The position numbers and the translations under genes were made by a program. From NCBI GenBank assembly GCA_021234155.1, contig JAJEKV010000020.1, forward strand, positions 5,196,563 through 5,260,562: a stretch of 64,000 bases of DNA, written 5' to 3'. The stretch comes from Isoetes taiwanensis. Taxonomy: Eukaryota > Streptophyta > Lycopodiopsida > Isoetales > Isoetaceae. The notes below the pieces were generated by a model. That model ran no database searches and was not told where the DNA came from. It worked only from the letters and a program-made list of their open reading frames with translations. Of the stretch, positions 35,418 through 46,772 are shown piece by piece. Position 1 is the stretch's first letter. The number at the start of each line of letters is the position of its first letter.

Positions 35418-38412
35418 CTCCCCCCACCAAACGACACTCAGAGTGAAGAAAAGGAGGAAGTGTTTCTGATGGCGGGAATCCAGCAGTTTGAAAGTGATCC
35501 TCACGTGAATGAGGACGGGCACCATTGTGGTAATTGCCTATGAGATCCTGTCGTGTTTGAAGAGCATCAGGAGTGTTGAGCCCAAGTGCAGGATCTGCAT
35601 CAATGAGAAATCTGGAGCGTACCATGTCTTCAAGGGTAGCATATGCCTCAGAAGGAACAAACTGGCATTCCGTGAGAAGGCAGGTCTGGAGGCCAAAGGC
35701 ACTGACGCTGGCATTCGGGTTGCAATAAAAGATAGGACGCTGCCGATTTAGCGAGCTTAACAGGAGGCACTTGAGAGCAGCACAAAAGTCGGCTTGACGG
35801 TGAACGGAAGGGTCTGGGGAGGTGGCGGCATTCTGCAAGAAGGCATCAAGGCCATGAATAACATGAGCAGTCGTTTGCCAACCACGCTCATTGGCAATAT
35901 AGATCCAATTTTCGGTGTGGTCCAAGGTGGCACCATTCTCCCAATCTGAGCGTCGAACAAAGCGCGGATCCCAGCGGAGGTCCGTGGAAATCTGAGGAGG
36001 GGTCTATCTAGCGTGGCCTTCCAGGATTTTGGTCCAAAAGGAAAGACGCCAATCAGAGGTTAGAAACCTTGGGCATGGAGGGACACCTAATGAAGCATAT
36101 GGAGAGGGAGTCAGGCCCGTGGGCGTGGGCTGCTGAGCCAGCTCCCAGAATTCTCGAACAAGGTCTGGATCAAGAGCACGGCACCACTAGTCCCAATCTG
36201 AAGCAGAGAGCGGAGTAGAGACTGGAGGATTATCCCAACCCGTGGGTATCGTCTTACTGTCCAGGAGGGCACGCAGTTGATTGTAGCCTGCCAAATGCTG
36301 CATATAAACTTGTGCATACTGAAGATCCTCAGGATGTGCTAAATGTTTGCGCACCTGTTCAAGTGTTTCTGCTTGCCACAGAGGTAAATGAAGAGCCAGC
36401 TCAGGCATGTACTCCTGGCCAAGAGTGTGAGAGCGATCATGATCCTTTAAATAAGGGTTGTTATCCATTAACAACCAGTGAGCGTCAGGGTTGCCAGGAA
36501 AATTTCGGTGTGGCTCGCCTCTGAATTTGTGCTGTGTATGAACCAGATAGAAGTCATGAAAGACATACACCATCGGCTGAACAACTTGGAAGATGATCAA
36601 ATCAGGATCTTCACAGTTGATTAGGTCGAAGACTAAGAGGGCACAGAGTAAGCCTTTGTCTTCGACTGAAAGGTCCGGCCAAGTCCTGAGAAAATCCTCA
36701 CTGCATAGCTGTGCATTAACCTGGCCGTCTGCCGCATACCACTTCAGAAGAAAGAGGTGGCGTCGGGCAACCATATAATCCAGGTAACTGGAAGGAGGAA
36801 CGAAATCCACAGGAATGTGGAGAGCTATATTAATGTAACCTTCCTGTTTATGTTGGGCATCTTCAGCAGATTGAACATATTCCTGGAGTTGATGGTCGAG
36901 GTTACGGATCTGATTTTCCTTTTCAAGCAGGAGACGGGAGTGATCATGGAACCTTTTATGAGAGAGCGTGCCATGTGAAGAGGATTGCCCATGAGTATGG
37001 AGTCGAAGCGTGGCAATCTCTGCGTCATCAATGATCTTCTGCTTCTGAGCGTTCGTAAGTTAAGCCTGGAGAGGCGTGAGCTGACTGGTCAGCGTGGAAA
37101 GCTGAGCTCCTAAGGAGGCGATTCAAACATCGCGCTCAGTAAGGGCGTGGACTTGATTGGTGTAACTTTGAGAGAGCTCTGTATACAGGGTGTTAAGTTT
37201 GGCAAGGTCTTTATCCTTGTCGCCCAGGAGGTTATCCTTGGCCTTGACCTGCTCCAGCAATTCCTGAATGGTGGATTGTAGCTGAGCCTGTTGATCAGCA
37301 AGCAGGCTGGTCTGATCGTTGGCATGCTTGAGATCCTCACGGGCCCGTAAAAGAGCCTCATGCTTCTGTTGAACTTTTTCTTCCAGGGTTTGAACTTGCG
37401 TGGTGGCAGCTTGAAGATCCCTGTGAACAGCTTCCGATGCCTCCAGGTACGCTTGAACTCCATTCATGAAAAACGTCTTGGGAGTCTTGTAACTTGAGGA
37501 CAACGACTTGAACATCCTGTTGATATTGATAGAGGGCCTGCCTGGGAGGAAGAGGTGCAGGGCCCTGTTGTTGCCTTGTCTGTGACGTCTGAGAGACATG
37601 ATGAGAAGTGGAGGGCATGGATTCTGTGGAGGAAGAAGAGACAGTAACATGCGTGGTGTTGTTTTGAACATTACCAGGAGAAGGTGGGCGTGAAGTTTCA
37701 GCCTGTTGGTTGTGAGGAAGGGAATGAAAGGATTGATAAGTGGATGCACGAGAAGTGGAAGGTGACCCAGGGAGAGGAAGGTAATGACGGATGAGGGCTT
37801 GAAGATGGGCACCCACTGAGGCTTCAAAGCCAGAAGAAGGGGCGGCCCTAATACGATCAACTTCATGAAGAAGTCTGAAGAACATTATTTGTGGCCAATC
37901 AATATGGTGAGGGGAGTGGATGGCCATGATGATAACATTGTAGAATTGATGGAATACCCAAGCAATTTTCGCCACAGAAACTTTACAAAAGTGTCGTGGG
38001 TCTTGGCAATGTTTGTGAGGCGATGCATGTTGGCTTGATAAAGAGTTGCGCCATACTTAGTGACATCCTGGTCCTATAAGGCAGCCCAAGATAAAGAAGG
38101 TCTTTTAAGAGGAATGTGGAATACCTCAGAAATCAGAGCCTGAGTAAGCAAAATGATGGTGCCATCGACCGTGGTGGCGTATCCTTCCAGGCTGTTGATG
38201 ATATGAGCGACAAACTGCTTCAATTGCTCCGGATTTGGTGCAGGGAGGTCCTGTTGAGAGAATTCATAAAGCCCATGGCGTTCCGCTACTTCACGACTCG
38301 GACCAACTAGGGCTTCACGAAAGGTGGGTGTTGAGAAGGTCACAGACTCAAAAAGAGCCGGATCCCGTGGAGCAGAAGCTTGAAGTTGAGGAAATTTGGG
38401 TGAAGCAGCCAT
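35272..38412 (-). pseudogene. Additional ORF downstream of Gypsy pol, unknown function
   Basis: An ATG at 38,412 (MAASPKFPQLQ) opens a former long frame of about 1,000 codons that runs leftward through frame changes to a stop inside the 3' LTR at 35,272. Its first 110 residues include GLYEFSQQDLPAPNPEQLKQ. The middle (about 37,480-36,850) is a long coiled coil rich in Gln and Leu (LEEKVQQKHEALLRAREDL). The last part (36,810-35,440) has Trp- and aromatic-rich blocks such as YLDYMVARRHLFLLKWY. I recognise no enzymatic motif. Extra ORFs between pol and the 3' LTR occur in several plant Gypsy lineages and include envelope-like or structural proteins, but nothing here shows a signal peptide or a clear membrane anchor. 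Breaks lie near 38,075, 37,860-37,480, 37,100 and 36,000-36,190. Confidence 0.65.
35418..35428 (-). promoter_or_regulatory. Polypurine tract of the Gypsy element
   Basis: The element strand reads GGTGGGGGGAG directly before the 3' LTR, the primer for plus-strand DNA synthesis. Confidence 0.9.
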
Positions 38413-38902
38413 GGCGAAGAGCGTCGGAAAGGAACAGGAAGGTCTGTCTGGAGAAGCTGGAGGGCGGAGAGCAGAAGACGAAAACGAAGAGAGACGAAAA
38501 GGCTTTAGGGCGCACAAGGTGTGTCGAAGGGGCGCGATGAGAAGGAAACAACAACCGTTGATGATGCCAGGTGGCGATAGATGCGAAGGAGGCAATTGAG
38601 AGGCAAAAATTTGGCTAAGTCCCCAAGCAGTTAAGGGAGAAGCAATGAACGGTGGAGATGAGACGTAAATGAACCATCGGATGTGACAGCTGACGAAGGT
38701 ACACATATTAATGTCCGACGGGCGTGAAAGGAAGGAATGTCATTTAATGCGGGAACTCGAAGTGGGATATCATAAAAACGAATGTGTCAGAAGGTACCAT
38801 AGCTAGATATGCGGCGGGAGAAAAGATTCCCAATTTAGAAATGGCCTTGCATTGCAACCACGTCGGCGATTTTTCTGATTTTTCCACGTCGACAGGATTC
38901 CC

Positions 38903-38920
38903 ATTGGTTGGGCTATATAA
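38903..38920 (+). promoter_or_regulatory. Candidate promoter for an antisense ORF (CCAAT-like box and TATA box)
   Basis: CTATATAA at 38,913-38,920 lies 40 bases before the ATG at 38,961. An inverted CCAAT box (ATTGG) sits at about 38,903, and two CCACGTCG motifs at about 38,859 and 38,884. The arrangement is that of a compact plant promoter on the strand opposite to the Gypsy genes. Confidence 0.5.
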
Positions 38921-38960
38921 GACGAGCAATGGGCAAAGCTGAGACGACCCTTTGGCGACC

Positions 38961-39221
38961 ATGAGTATGGCAGCAGCTGGTTTGAACGAGAACTGCACGA
39001 TGCCTTCGAATTGCCAGGAATGGATCACCTGCAAGATGAACTGTCTGGACCTCTGGAAATGCCACAACCGTGGCATCCCTATGGATGGTTGGTGCAGTGG
39101 AATGGCTGAGCATCCCGACCCTCTGACCAACCCCATGGAGGTAGTGGTGCATCTGCACTGGGATCCTGAGCAGAATTACTACCACATCCTCTGCATAACC
39201 TCTGCTCCAAACCCAGAGTAG
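38961..39221 (+). CDS. Small Cys-rich ORF antisense within Gypsy, 86 residues
   Basis: The frame starts MSMAAAGLNENCTM, has six Cys in its first 45 residues (CTMPSNCQEWITCKMNC and following) and three Trp, and ends HILCITSAPNPE. It occupies the 940-bp gap between integrase (ends 39,353) and the additional ORF (starts 38,412), on the opposite strand from both. It is preceded at 40 bases by a TATA box. The six Cys and absence of a signal peptide suggest a small intracellular metal-binding or structural protein, which is only inference. Such antisense genes exist in some plant retroelements and retroviruses. I know no homologue. Confidence 0.45.
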   Translation: MSMAAAGLNENCTMPSNCQEWITCKMNCLDLWKCHNRGIPMDGWCSGMAEHPDPLTNPMEVVVHLHWDPEQNYYHILCITSAPNPE

Positions 39222-39352
39222 AGGGGTTTTTAACATAGGATTTTGTATATGGGGCTCTGCCCATTTTGTAAATAGAGCTCTGCTCATAGCGGAAGTAAGT
39301 GAGCAATGCTCACATTTTATAATTTGCCTCTACTAATATAAATATGCCGCTT

Positions 39353-40600
39353 TTAGTCACTATCTGTGGAGTCAGAACTATGTGGTGCATCTTGTGTAGA
39401 ACTGTCTGTAGCTTCTGTATGAAATTGTTTAAGGCGAAAGCCATTAACCAGAGTAGGTAATGGAATGCCATCTAACTCGGCCAGCTTGAAAACACTGGGT
39501 TGAATCACTTGAATAATTTGATAAGGACCAAGCCATCGGAACTTTAACTTGCCCGGAAAATTTTTGTAACGAGAATCATAAAGAAGAACCAAATCACCTT
39601 CTTTGAATGTTTTGGTCTTAAGACGTTTGTCATGCAAGGATTTCTGCAACTGTTGACCATGAAGAACACGAATGTAAGCATCTCTCCGAAGTTCATCTAA
39701 CCGTTCCAATTGATAAACCCGTTCCTTGAGTGCAGCAGGTGGATTATGTGCTGTAGCAAATTGGAAACGGAGAGTCGGAAGAATATATTCAAAGGGCATG
39801 AGAGCTTCTTGACCATAAACCAATTTGAAAGGAGTGTGGCCAGTAGCAATTTTGAAACTGGTGTTAATATGTAGCATTATGACAGGGGGTTTTGTTTTGT
39901 GTTTTTGTACTGTTTTCTCTAAGTTTTCATATGATTTGGTGGTCGTATTCATCCAAGTGTACTAAATAGTATTTCTAGAGTGCACCCTTTTGTTAGCCCA
40001 AAGAACAGTAGGCAACTTGTCTTGCCAATCTGTGCGAGAAGCATCACAAATTTTCTTGAGAACAGTGATGAGTATTTTGTTGGTACTTTCGGCCAAAATG
40101 GAAGGTGTACTCTTCCTGTGCTGAATGTGAAGATAATCCGTCAGCTCCTTGATGGTATGATTGACAAAATGCACGCCACGATCACTAACAAGTTCCGTGG
40201 GACAACCCAAACGCGTGATGATGTGCGTGTAGAGAACCTTGGCTGTACTTGCAGCAGTGTTGTCTGGAAGGGCACAAGCTTCTGCCCATTTGGTAGCATA
40301 ATCCGTGATGACCAGAATGTAGCGGGCACGGGTGTGCCGCGTCGGTGGGTCCATGGGCCCCACAAAATCCATTCCCCATTTGCTGAAGGGAAGTGGCGTG
40401 GCGACCGGCATCAATGGAAGAGCGTCACGGGCCGTGGGCTTTCCCACACGCTGACAGACGTCACACGTGCGAGCATAAGCGTGGGCATCTTTGAAGAGCG
40501 TGGGCCAGAAATATCCTGCCAAAAGGATTTTGCGTGCCAAAATTTGTGAAACCAATGGGGCGTGGCCGTGACCAGGAATAATTGAGCGTCTGGAAAGGCA
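39353..40600 (-). pseudogene. Gypsy integrase
   Basis: The minus strand encodes the zinc-binding part (PGHGHAPLVSQIL and CDVCQ, about 40,600-40,440). The core follows with WGMDFVGP, VSDRGVHFVNH and an altered third block where Glu appears as AESTNK (D, D, E triad). Then, after a stop and frame change near 39,955, comes the C-terminal region with FKLVYGQEALMPFEY and the GPY/F block KLKFRWLGPYQIIQVI. It ends at 39,353. No chromodomain is seen. The enzyme inserts the cDNA; this copy is broken. Confidence 0.85.
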
Positions 40601-41955
40601 TCAAAAACACCCGTGCTGGAGGGTCATCAGTGTGGATGCGTGAAAGATAATCAGGCACCACATGAGACTTGCCTGCCTTATGAACAATTTCGAAGGGAGC
40701 AAATTCTTGCAGAAGAAGGACCCAACGAGCAATTCTACCCGTGGGTGTGGCTTTGTTGATTAAATAGAGAAGAGCTTGATGATCAACAAAGAACTTGATC
40801 TGGCTGCCCAACAAATAATGACGGAAACGTTGGACACAGAAAACTAAGCCCAAAGCTTCCCTTTCCGTGGCAGAGTAATTGCGCTCAGCAGGATTGAGTT
40901 TCCGGCTGGCATAGCGGATCGGTTTATCCGTTTGTTCATCATAAGCCTGAGAAAGAACAGCACCAATGGCAAAAGCAGAGACATCGACATGAACGTGGAA
41001 GGGCTTGTCCCATTGAGGAGGAACAAGTACTGGGGCCTGAGTAAGTAACAGCTTCAACTTCTGAAAAGCAGCTTCCGCTTGGGGATTCCAAGCCCAAGTG
41101 GATTCATCACCCGTGAGTTTATGAATGGGATCAGCTATAGCTGCAAGTCCAAGAATGAAGGTGGAATAGTAATTAACCTTACCCAGGAAGGAACGTGTCT
41201 CTTTGATATTCGATGGTGCTTGAGCCTTCAGTACACAACTGATTTTAGCAGGATCCGTGGTGATTCCATCTTTACTGACCACATGACCCAAAAGAACACC
41301 TGGGGTGACGCAGAAAGTGCATTTTTCAGGATTGAGACGAATGCCAGATTCATCACATTTTTGAAAGACAAGCTCTAACTTCTCCAAGTGATCATCCATG
41401 GGGCTGTAGGCTGAAAAATCATCTTGAAAGATCTGGAGAAAAGGTTGATCCTTCATATAGTCTTGAAAGACAGAGAGCATGATGCGCTGAAAGGTGGAAG
41501 GAGAGTTTGATAAACCAAAAGGGACCACCTTGTAGGCAAAAGTGCCCCACGGGGTGGTGAAAGTAGTTTTGAGTTGATCTTCTTTCTTGATAGAAATTTG
41601 ATTGTACCCAGAGAAACCATCCATGAAAGAGTACATCTCATGACCATCAACTTCTTCAAGAACCTGGTCAGTGAAGGGAAGCAGAAAGTGATCACGCTCC
41701 GTAGCTTGATTGAGTTTTCTGTAGTCCACGCAAACACGGATCTTACCATTGTGTTTGAGAGCAATGACGATGGGGCTCACCCATTCAGAGTGTTTGACCT
41801 CATAAATCAGGCCAGCAGTTTGTCAATTTCGGCCTTGACACGGTCACGGTAATTTGGGTTGAGCCTGTACCGTCGTTGCTAGATTGGGCGTGCATTAGGT
41901 TTGGTAGGAATGGTGAGTTCCCCCAATTCTTTTTTGATACCTCGAAGGTCTTTGT
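40600..41955 (-). pseudogene. Gypsy reverse transcriptase-RNase H
   Basis: RT blocks in order: WVSPIVIALKHNGKIRVCVD, SFMDGFSGYNQI, TTFTTPWGTFAY, VVPFGLSNSPSTFQRIM and LQIFQDDFSAYS (FQDD in place of the usual YxDD/FMDD). RNase H follows with HVDVSAFAIGAVLSQ, ATEREALGLVF and FVDHQALLYL. The linker upstream of the RT (41,955-41,780) contains two in-frame stops and one frameshift. A frame change at about 40,590 separates it from integrase. No second RNase H domain is visible between RNase H and integrase, which argues against the Tat/Ogre group. Confidence 0.9.
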
Positions 41956-41959
41956 AGCT

Positions 41960-44900
41960 CTAAGCAAAAATATGTTTGAACTTTTTGAACAACATCACAG
42001 CGCGTACTTTATAGGTAGGTGGAAGATTAGCAGCTAAACGGACTGGTTGATTGTTACCAATATCTACAATGTCCACCTCTGGAGTTTGAATATGAGGAAC
42101 AACCTCCGTGTCCTGAACCTGATGAGCAGGAGGTTGAAGCATGACAGGAGGAGCAACATTTTGAGTAGTGAAGAAAAGAGGCTGCTGAGTGTCATCAAGC
42201 AAGGGTTGCTTCATGACGGCATTAACATCAACAGTCTCCGAAGAAGGGGTTGTGTCTGAAAAATGATCAAGACGTTGTATGCGATTACAGGAAGCCAGGT
42301 AAGGGTCCAGGAGAGCAGCCACAGCCTGGTCCTGATCCAGCGTCATCTCACCCCAAGGATCTGCATACTCCGGGTAGGATGAGAGAGGCAGACCCGCGGG
42401 TGGAGCTTGAACATGATAAATATTTTGTGCTTCTTCAGAGTCAGTGTCAGAGATTGAAGGTTCAGCATTCTCGACAGAGATCAATTTGCCAGTTTCTAAA
42501 TCTATGGTGGCATTGAGATGTCCATCTGTAATGACAAGTTGATCCGTGGCCCAGTAATGAATACTTTTAGCCTGGCGGAGAAAAGGTCTACCAACCAGCA
42601 TTTCATAATCACCAGGATCTTCTCCAGCTTTCCAAACTCCAAATTCCAAGGGGAATTTGAGATCACCAATGCTGATATGGAGAAGAGGAGTGACACCTTG
42701 GGGGCGCGTGATATGGCCATTTGCCAACTTGATGTCATAGGGAGCACGGTATAATTGTGTGATTCCCAATTGCTTTCTGAGCTTATCTGTAATAAGATTG
42801 ACGGCACTACCACCATCAATTTGAACATGATTGATGTGCTGATTGCCTACCGTGGCGTGCACCGTGGGTGTGGAGGTCGCAACAACTCCAACTAGAACTG
42901 TGGGAAGAGGTAACTGATCTTTGAGAGCCGGACATAGTTTCAAAATGGTGGCCAGGCTCAAAGGAATCTTGATCTTGGCAAGTTCTTCCTGAAGTTCCAA
43001 AGGAACATGAGAAAAGGGGTCCGCAGGATCCAGTGGAGCCGGAGTCTGTGGTAAAGAAGCGGAGACTTCTTTGAGAAGCTCTACCTCAGCAGCAATATTT
43101 GGATACGGTTGAGAGCGGGTACTGGTGGATGACGACGGCGCTGCCTGACGCTGCTGAGCTCGAGTGGTGGCGTGAACATTTGCCAGTGTGCGATCTTCCG
43201 CAGCCTGCATGAGTTTAAGAATACTTTGTCTCACTTTGGGCATGACGTGAGGCATGAGTTTGTCAAGATCAGGCGTGAAATGAACTTTTTTATCATCCTC
43301 ATAAGGGACTGTTTCCACAGCAAAAGCAGGTTGCGTGCCGTGATTGATGATGGTTAAAGGGTGTAAAGCCCGTGTGTGACGTGAGACCAGACCAGCCCAA
43401 TTGGACTGCTGGACTGGAGGGTTGAGTGCCTGATAAATCTCCTCTTGAGCTTGTTGATCCATAGGATTGGAGGTAGATGCTGCTTGCTGAGGTCGCTGTT
43501 GTTGAGGCGGCCGAGGGGGCTTCCTCAAAACAGGACGGGGGCCTTGTTTACCGTTGGCCACCCAGAGTTGATAAGCCGTGAGACGTACTAAAGCTGGTTG
43601 ATTGGAACCTGGAAGTTGGACTTGAACTTGAGGAAGTTGAGGACACGCCGTGGTGGTGTGACCCCATTCATGACAATGATAACATTGAGCCTTGGAAGGA
43701 TCAAAGGGAGGACGGGAGCCTTGTCCCCTTGACTGCTGAGATTGCTGCATGGGTTGATACTGCTGAGGTTGTTGAGTTTGATATTGGTGAGGCGGATATG
43801 ACTGTTGTTGTTGAGGCGTGGTCTGGACTTGAAAAACCATTTTATTCTTGAAGGGTGTAGGATGAGAACGAGTGCATTCTTCCGTTGCGTGATTGCACAT
43901 ATTGCACCTTTTACAATGAGGAGGTCCATTGGAGGAGTTGCATTCATTTGCCAGATGGCCCTGATATTTACAAATATGACACCAGATCTGTGAGCGTTGA
44001 GGATTTGGTTGCTGAGGCTGGACTGCATTCTGAGGAACCATGACAGGGGGTATGAAAGGGAGTTCCGAGAGAGCAACACCTCGAGAAGAAACATTGACCG
44101 AGTGATTGACTAATTCAATCGCCTGCTCCAGAGACTTTGGACGCAGGTATTCTGTCATCAGTCGAATAGCAGGAGGAAGGCCTTACAGAAACCAGACGAG
44201 AATCTGGCTTTGCGTGGGGTACTCCTGGAGTTTACTGATGAGAATGTGAAGACGGTCGGCAAAATCGCGCGCAGACTCTGTTGGTTGTTGTTGTAGATCA
44301 TTTAGTTGCTTGAGTAGTAATTGATCATCGTCCGTGGTGCCATAATGAGACAGGAATGCTGTTTTCATTTCTTGCAAACTTTGCTTCCAGTGGCTTTTGT
44401 TGGCCATTAACCACTGATGAGGGGTGCCTCTGAGCGTGGTCGAAAAGATATGAAATTTGAGTTGTGGTTGCGCATGACCATTCAGAATGGCCAAGGCTTC
44501 GAATTCCTCCATATGGGCTTGAGCACTCTGGTCCAGAGGTTTACCTTTAGTGTTGCCAAAAGTTGGATAAGTCAGCTTCAAATTATGAGTGGGAGATGAA
44601 GGCGGAGCTGGCGCATAGACAGGTGGATTCGGTGGAGGATATGCAGAAGCATAGAGAGGTGGAACAGCCTGGGGTTGAGAGCATGGGGGTGGGACTGAAA
44701 AACCCGGTGGTCCAGAGAAAGTAGCATCTGGTGGGGGAGGACCTTGAGAACCCTCCTTAGTAGGCTTGAGATCAGTGAGTTGGTAAACAGGAAGAGCGTG
44801 CTGGAAGGATGGAGAATGCGGAAATTCATGAACATAGGAAGGGCCAAAGGACACTTGAGGGTAGCCCATCCCAGCAGGAGGTGAAGAAGGTTGTGATGGC

Positions 44901-45211
44901 TGAGGGGTGTGGCCTGAAGGGATATGGATATAGGTGCTTTCAGGAGTCTGGAAATAGTGAGGCGTGGGCTGAACAGGGGTATGGTGAGGAGATTGAGATT
45001 GAGAACAATGACGACACACAGGAGGAGAGCCTGGTCGAGAATGAGCATGAGGAGTAGGAGGTGCCGACTGAGCTCTGGAGCGGACACGACCACCCTCAAT
45101 GTCATAAGCAGGATCATACATATCCCGAATTGCCTCGCGTCGTTGATGGCGCTCCAGTCGAGCCGCCGTTTGGCAAAGAAGTTCTTCAGGAGTGAAACCT
45201 CGAGCCGACAT
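41960..45211 (-). pseudogene. Gypsy gag-protease
   Basis: Starts at ATG 45,211 (MSARGFTPEELL), 25 bases past the primer site. It has a Pro/Ser-rich N-terminal third, then the retrotransposon gag domain (HMEEFEALAILNGHAQ; KFHIFSTTLRGTPHQWL). An in-frame TAA at 44,180 interrupts the frame, which then resumes as GLPPAIRLMTEYLR. Two zinc-binding clusters follow, CYHCHEWGHTTTAC being canonical. The protease has IDGGSAVNLI as active-site block (D-G-G-S, a variant of DTG/DSG). The same frame runs to 41,960. Without the stop it would be one fusion of about 1,080 codons. Confidence 0.85.
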
Positions 45212-45230
45212 GATGGAAAGAAAGGAAAAA

Positions 45231-45258
45231 GAAAGATTAGACCCGGCAGCGGCGACAG
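45231..45258 (-). promoter_or_regulatory. Gypsy primer-binding site, tRNA-Asp-like
   Basis: The element strand directly after the 5' LTR reads CTGTCGCCGCTGCCGGG. It differs at about two of 17 positions from TGGCGCCGTTGCCGGGG, the site recalled for Athila/Tat-type elements primed by tRNA-Asp. Assignment of the tRNA is from memory of the family and should be treated as probable. Confidence 0.6.
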
Positions 45259-45850
45259 TATTTGGGGTCTGGGTTCAGGAACTCCTGCAAGACAGCCCTC
45301 TATGAGGACCCTTGGATCAAACAGGAGAATCCGGGAGCTATGTCACGCGGGATTTGCAAAAAGAACAGAGGAAAAAGAGAAAAAATGGAACAAAAGAGAA
45401 CAATATGATCACAATAATGAGAACAACTCCTTGATGTCAATGAAGATACATGAGCTCTCGCAATCGAGAGAAAACAGAAGCGAGACAAGACTCAAAACTC
45501 ATCTAAAATCGAGTGCTAGCTCTACTCATATATATAGTACAATGGCCTTTGGCCCAATATAAACACTGTCAGATCTCGGTGCCGACTCCTTGAAGGAGGC
45601 CTGATTTGCAGGAATGCTGGCGGTGCCTCTTGAGGTGCCTGAAGTCACGCTGACGCTGGTGGTGATGGCCCGTCACTTGTCTGAGCGCCTCCTCTTGGTC
45701 CCGGTCACGGGCTTTGACTGCGTGGTCTGCGGCGGATTGGTCTTCTGCGGGGCCTTTGACGACTGGCCCGTGCCTGACTGGGGATCCTTGGCCTTGACCT
45801 GATCTGTCGTGTGCATGAATAGTCCTGTACCAGGACGTACAGGACTAACA
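45259..45850 (-). repeat. Gypsy 5' LTR
   Basis: Same length as the 3' LTR (592 bp). Its inner end is TA instead of CA (single transition). TATATATA at about 45,528-45,536 is the likely core promoter driving gag. Confidence 0.95.
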
Positions 45851-46772
45851 ACACCTCAAAAAACAACACCACGACTTAAAAAATCACACCACTTCAGAAA
45901 CCATACTTCCTTAAAAAATGCTACTTAAAAATTACACCTGCTTATAATCCACACCTCAAAAACCCAAACTTCCTTAAAAAACTAGCTACTTAGAAACTAC
46001 ATCTAACCTTAAAAAAACCATGCTTCCTTAAGAAATAGCTACTTAAAAACTAGTCCTAGTTATAAACCACACCACTTCAGAAAAGTACACTTCTTTAAAA
46101 GACAACCACTTGAAAACTACACCTACTTATAAACCACACCTCAAAAAATCATACTTACTTTAAAAAATAGCTACTTAAAAACTACACCTAGCTATATAAA
46201 CCACACCTCAAAAAAACCATACTTCCTTAGAAATTAGCTTCTTAAGAACTACACCTAGTTATAAACTACACCACTTCAGAAAACCATACTTCATTAAAAA
46301 ACAGCCATTTAAAAACTACACCCACTTTAAACCACACTTCTAAAACCATATTTCTTTAAAAAACAACTATTTAAAAACTACACCCACTTATAAACCACAC
46401 CTCATTAAAAAAATCACACCACTTTAGAAAACCATACTTCCTTAAAAAACAACCGCTTAAAAACTACACCTCCTTATAAATCACACTGCAAAAAACTACA
46501 CTTCCATAAAAAAGGAATACTTAAAAACTACACCTAGTTATAAACCACACTTTAAAAAATAACACCTTCTTAAAAACACCCCCTCAAAAAAAAAACGACA
46601 CTTCCTTTACAAAAAACCACACCTTAAAAAAAGACCATACCTTAAAAAAAAAAAAAACTATAGCTCCTTAAAAAAACTATACCGCCTCCTTATTGAACCA
46701 CACCTCCACATAACCACATGTAGATTTTTCTGAAGAACGACGTGTAGTCTTTTTTTTACTGTTGTTTTTAAG
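45851..46772. repeat. Right subterminal repeat array, main part
   Basis: Units of about 64 bp repeat the pattern CTTATAAACCACACCTCAAA, AACCATACTTCCTTAAAAAA and CTACTTAAAAACTACACC, with growing divergence toward 46,700. The last 100 bp contain CCACATGTAG and ACGTGTAGTC like the left array. The first five bases are the ACACC duplication of the Gypsy insertion. Confidence 0.85.

Larger units (their letters stand above)
34826..45850 (-). mobile_element. Gypsy LTR retrotransposon, 11,025 bp, nested in the giant element
   Basis: The two LTRs are each exactly 592 bp and differ at about 22 positions by eye, about 19 of them transitions. The element reads right to left: 5' LTR (45,259-45,850), primer site, gag-protease, RT-RNase H, integrase, a further ORF of about 1,000 codons, polypurine tract, 3' LTR. 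No chromodomain is visible after the integrase, and the primer site resembles the tRNA-Asp type used by Athila/Tat relatives, so it is probably a non-chromovirus. Gag and pol carry several in-frame stops and frameshifts; this copy is not autonomous. It is the youngest large insertion in the window. Confidence 0.95.

Noticed and set aside
44924-45562. 212-codon plus-strand ORF crossing gag and the LTR
   Set aside because: Antisense to the clear Gypsy gag and LTR.
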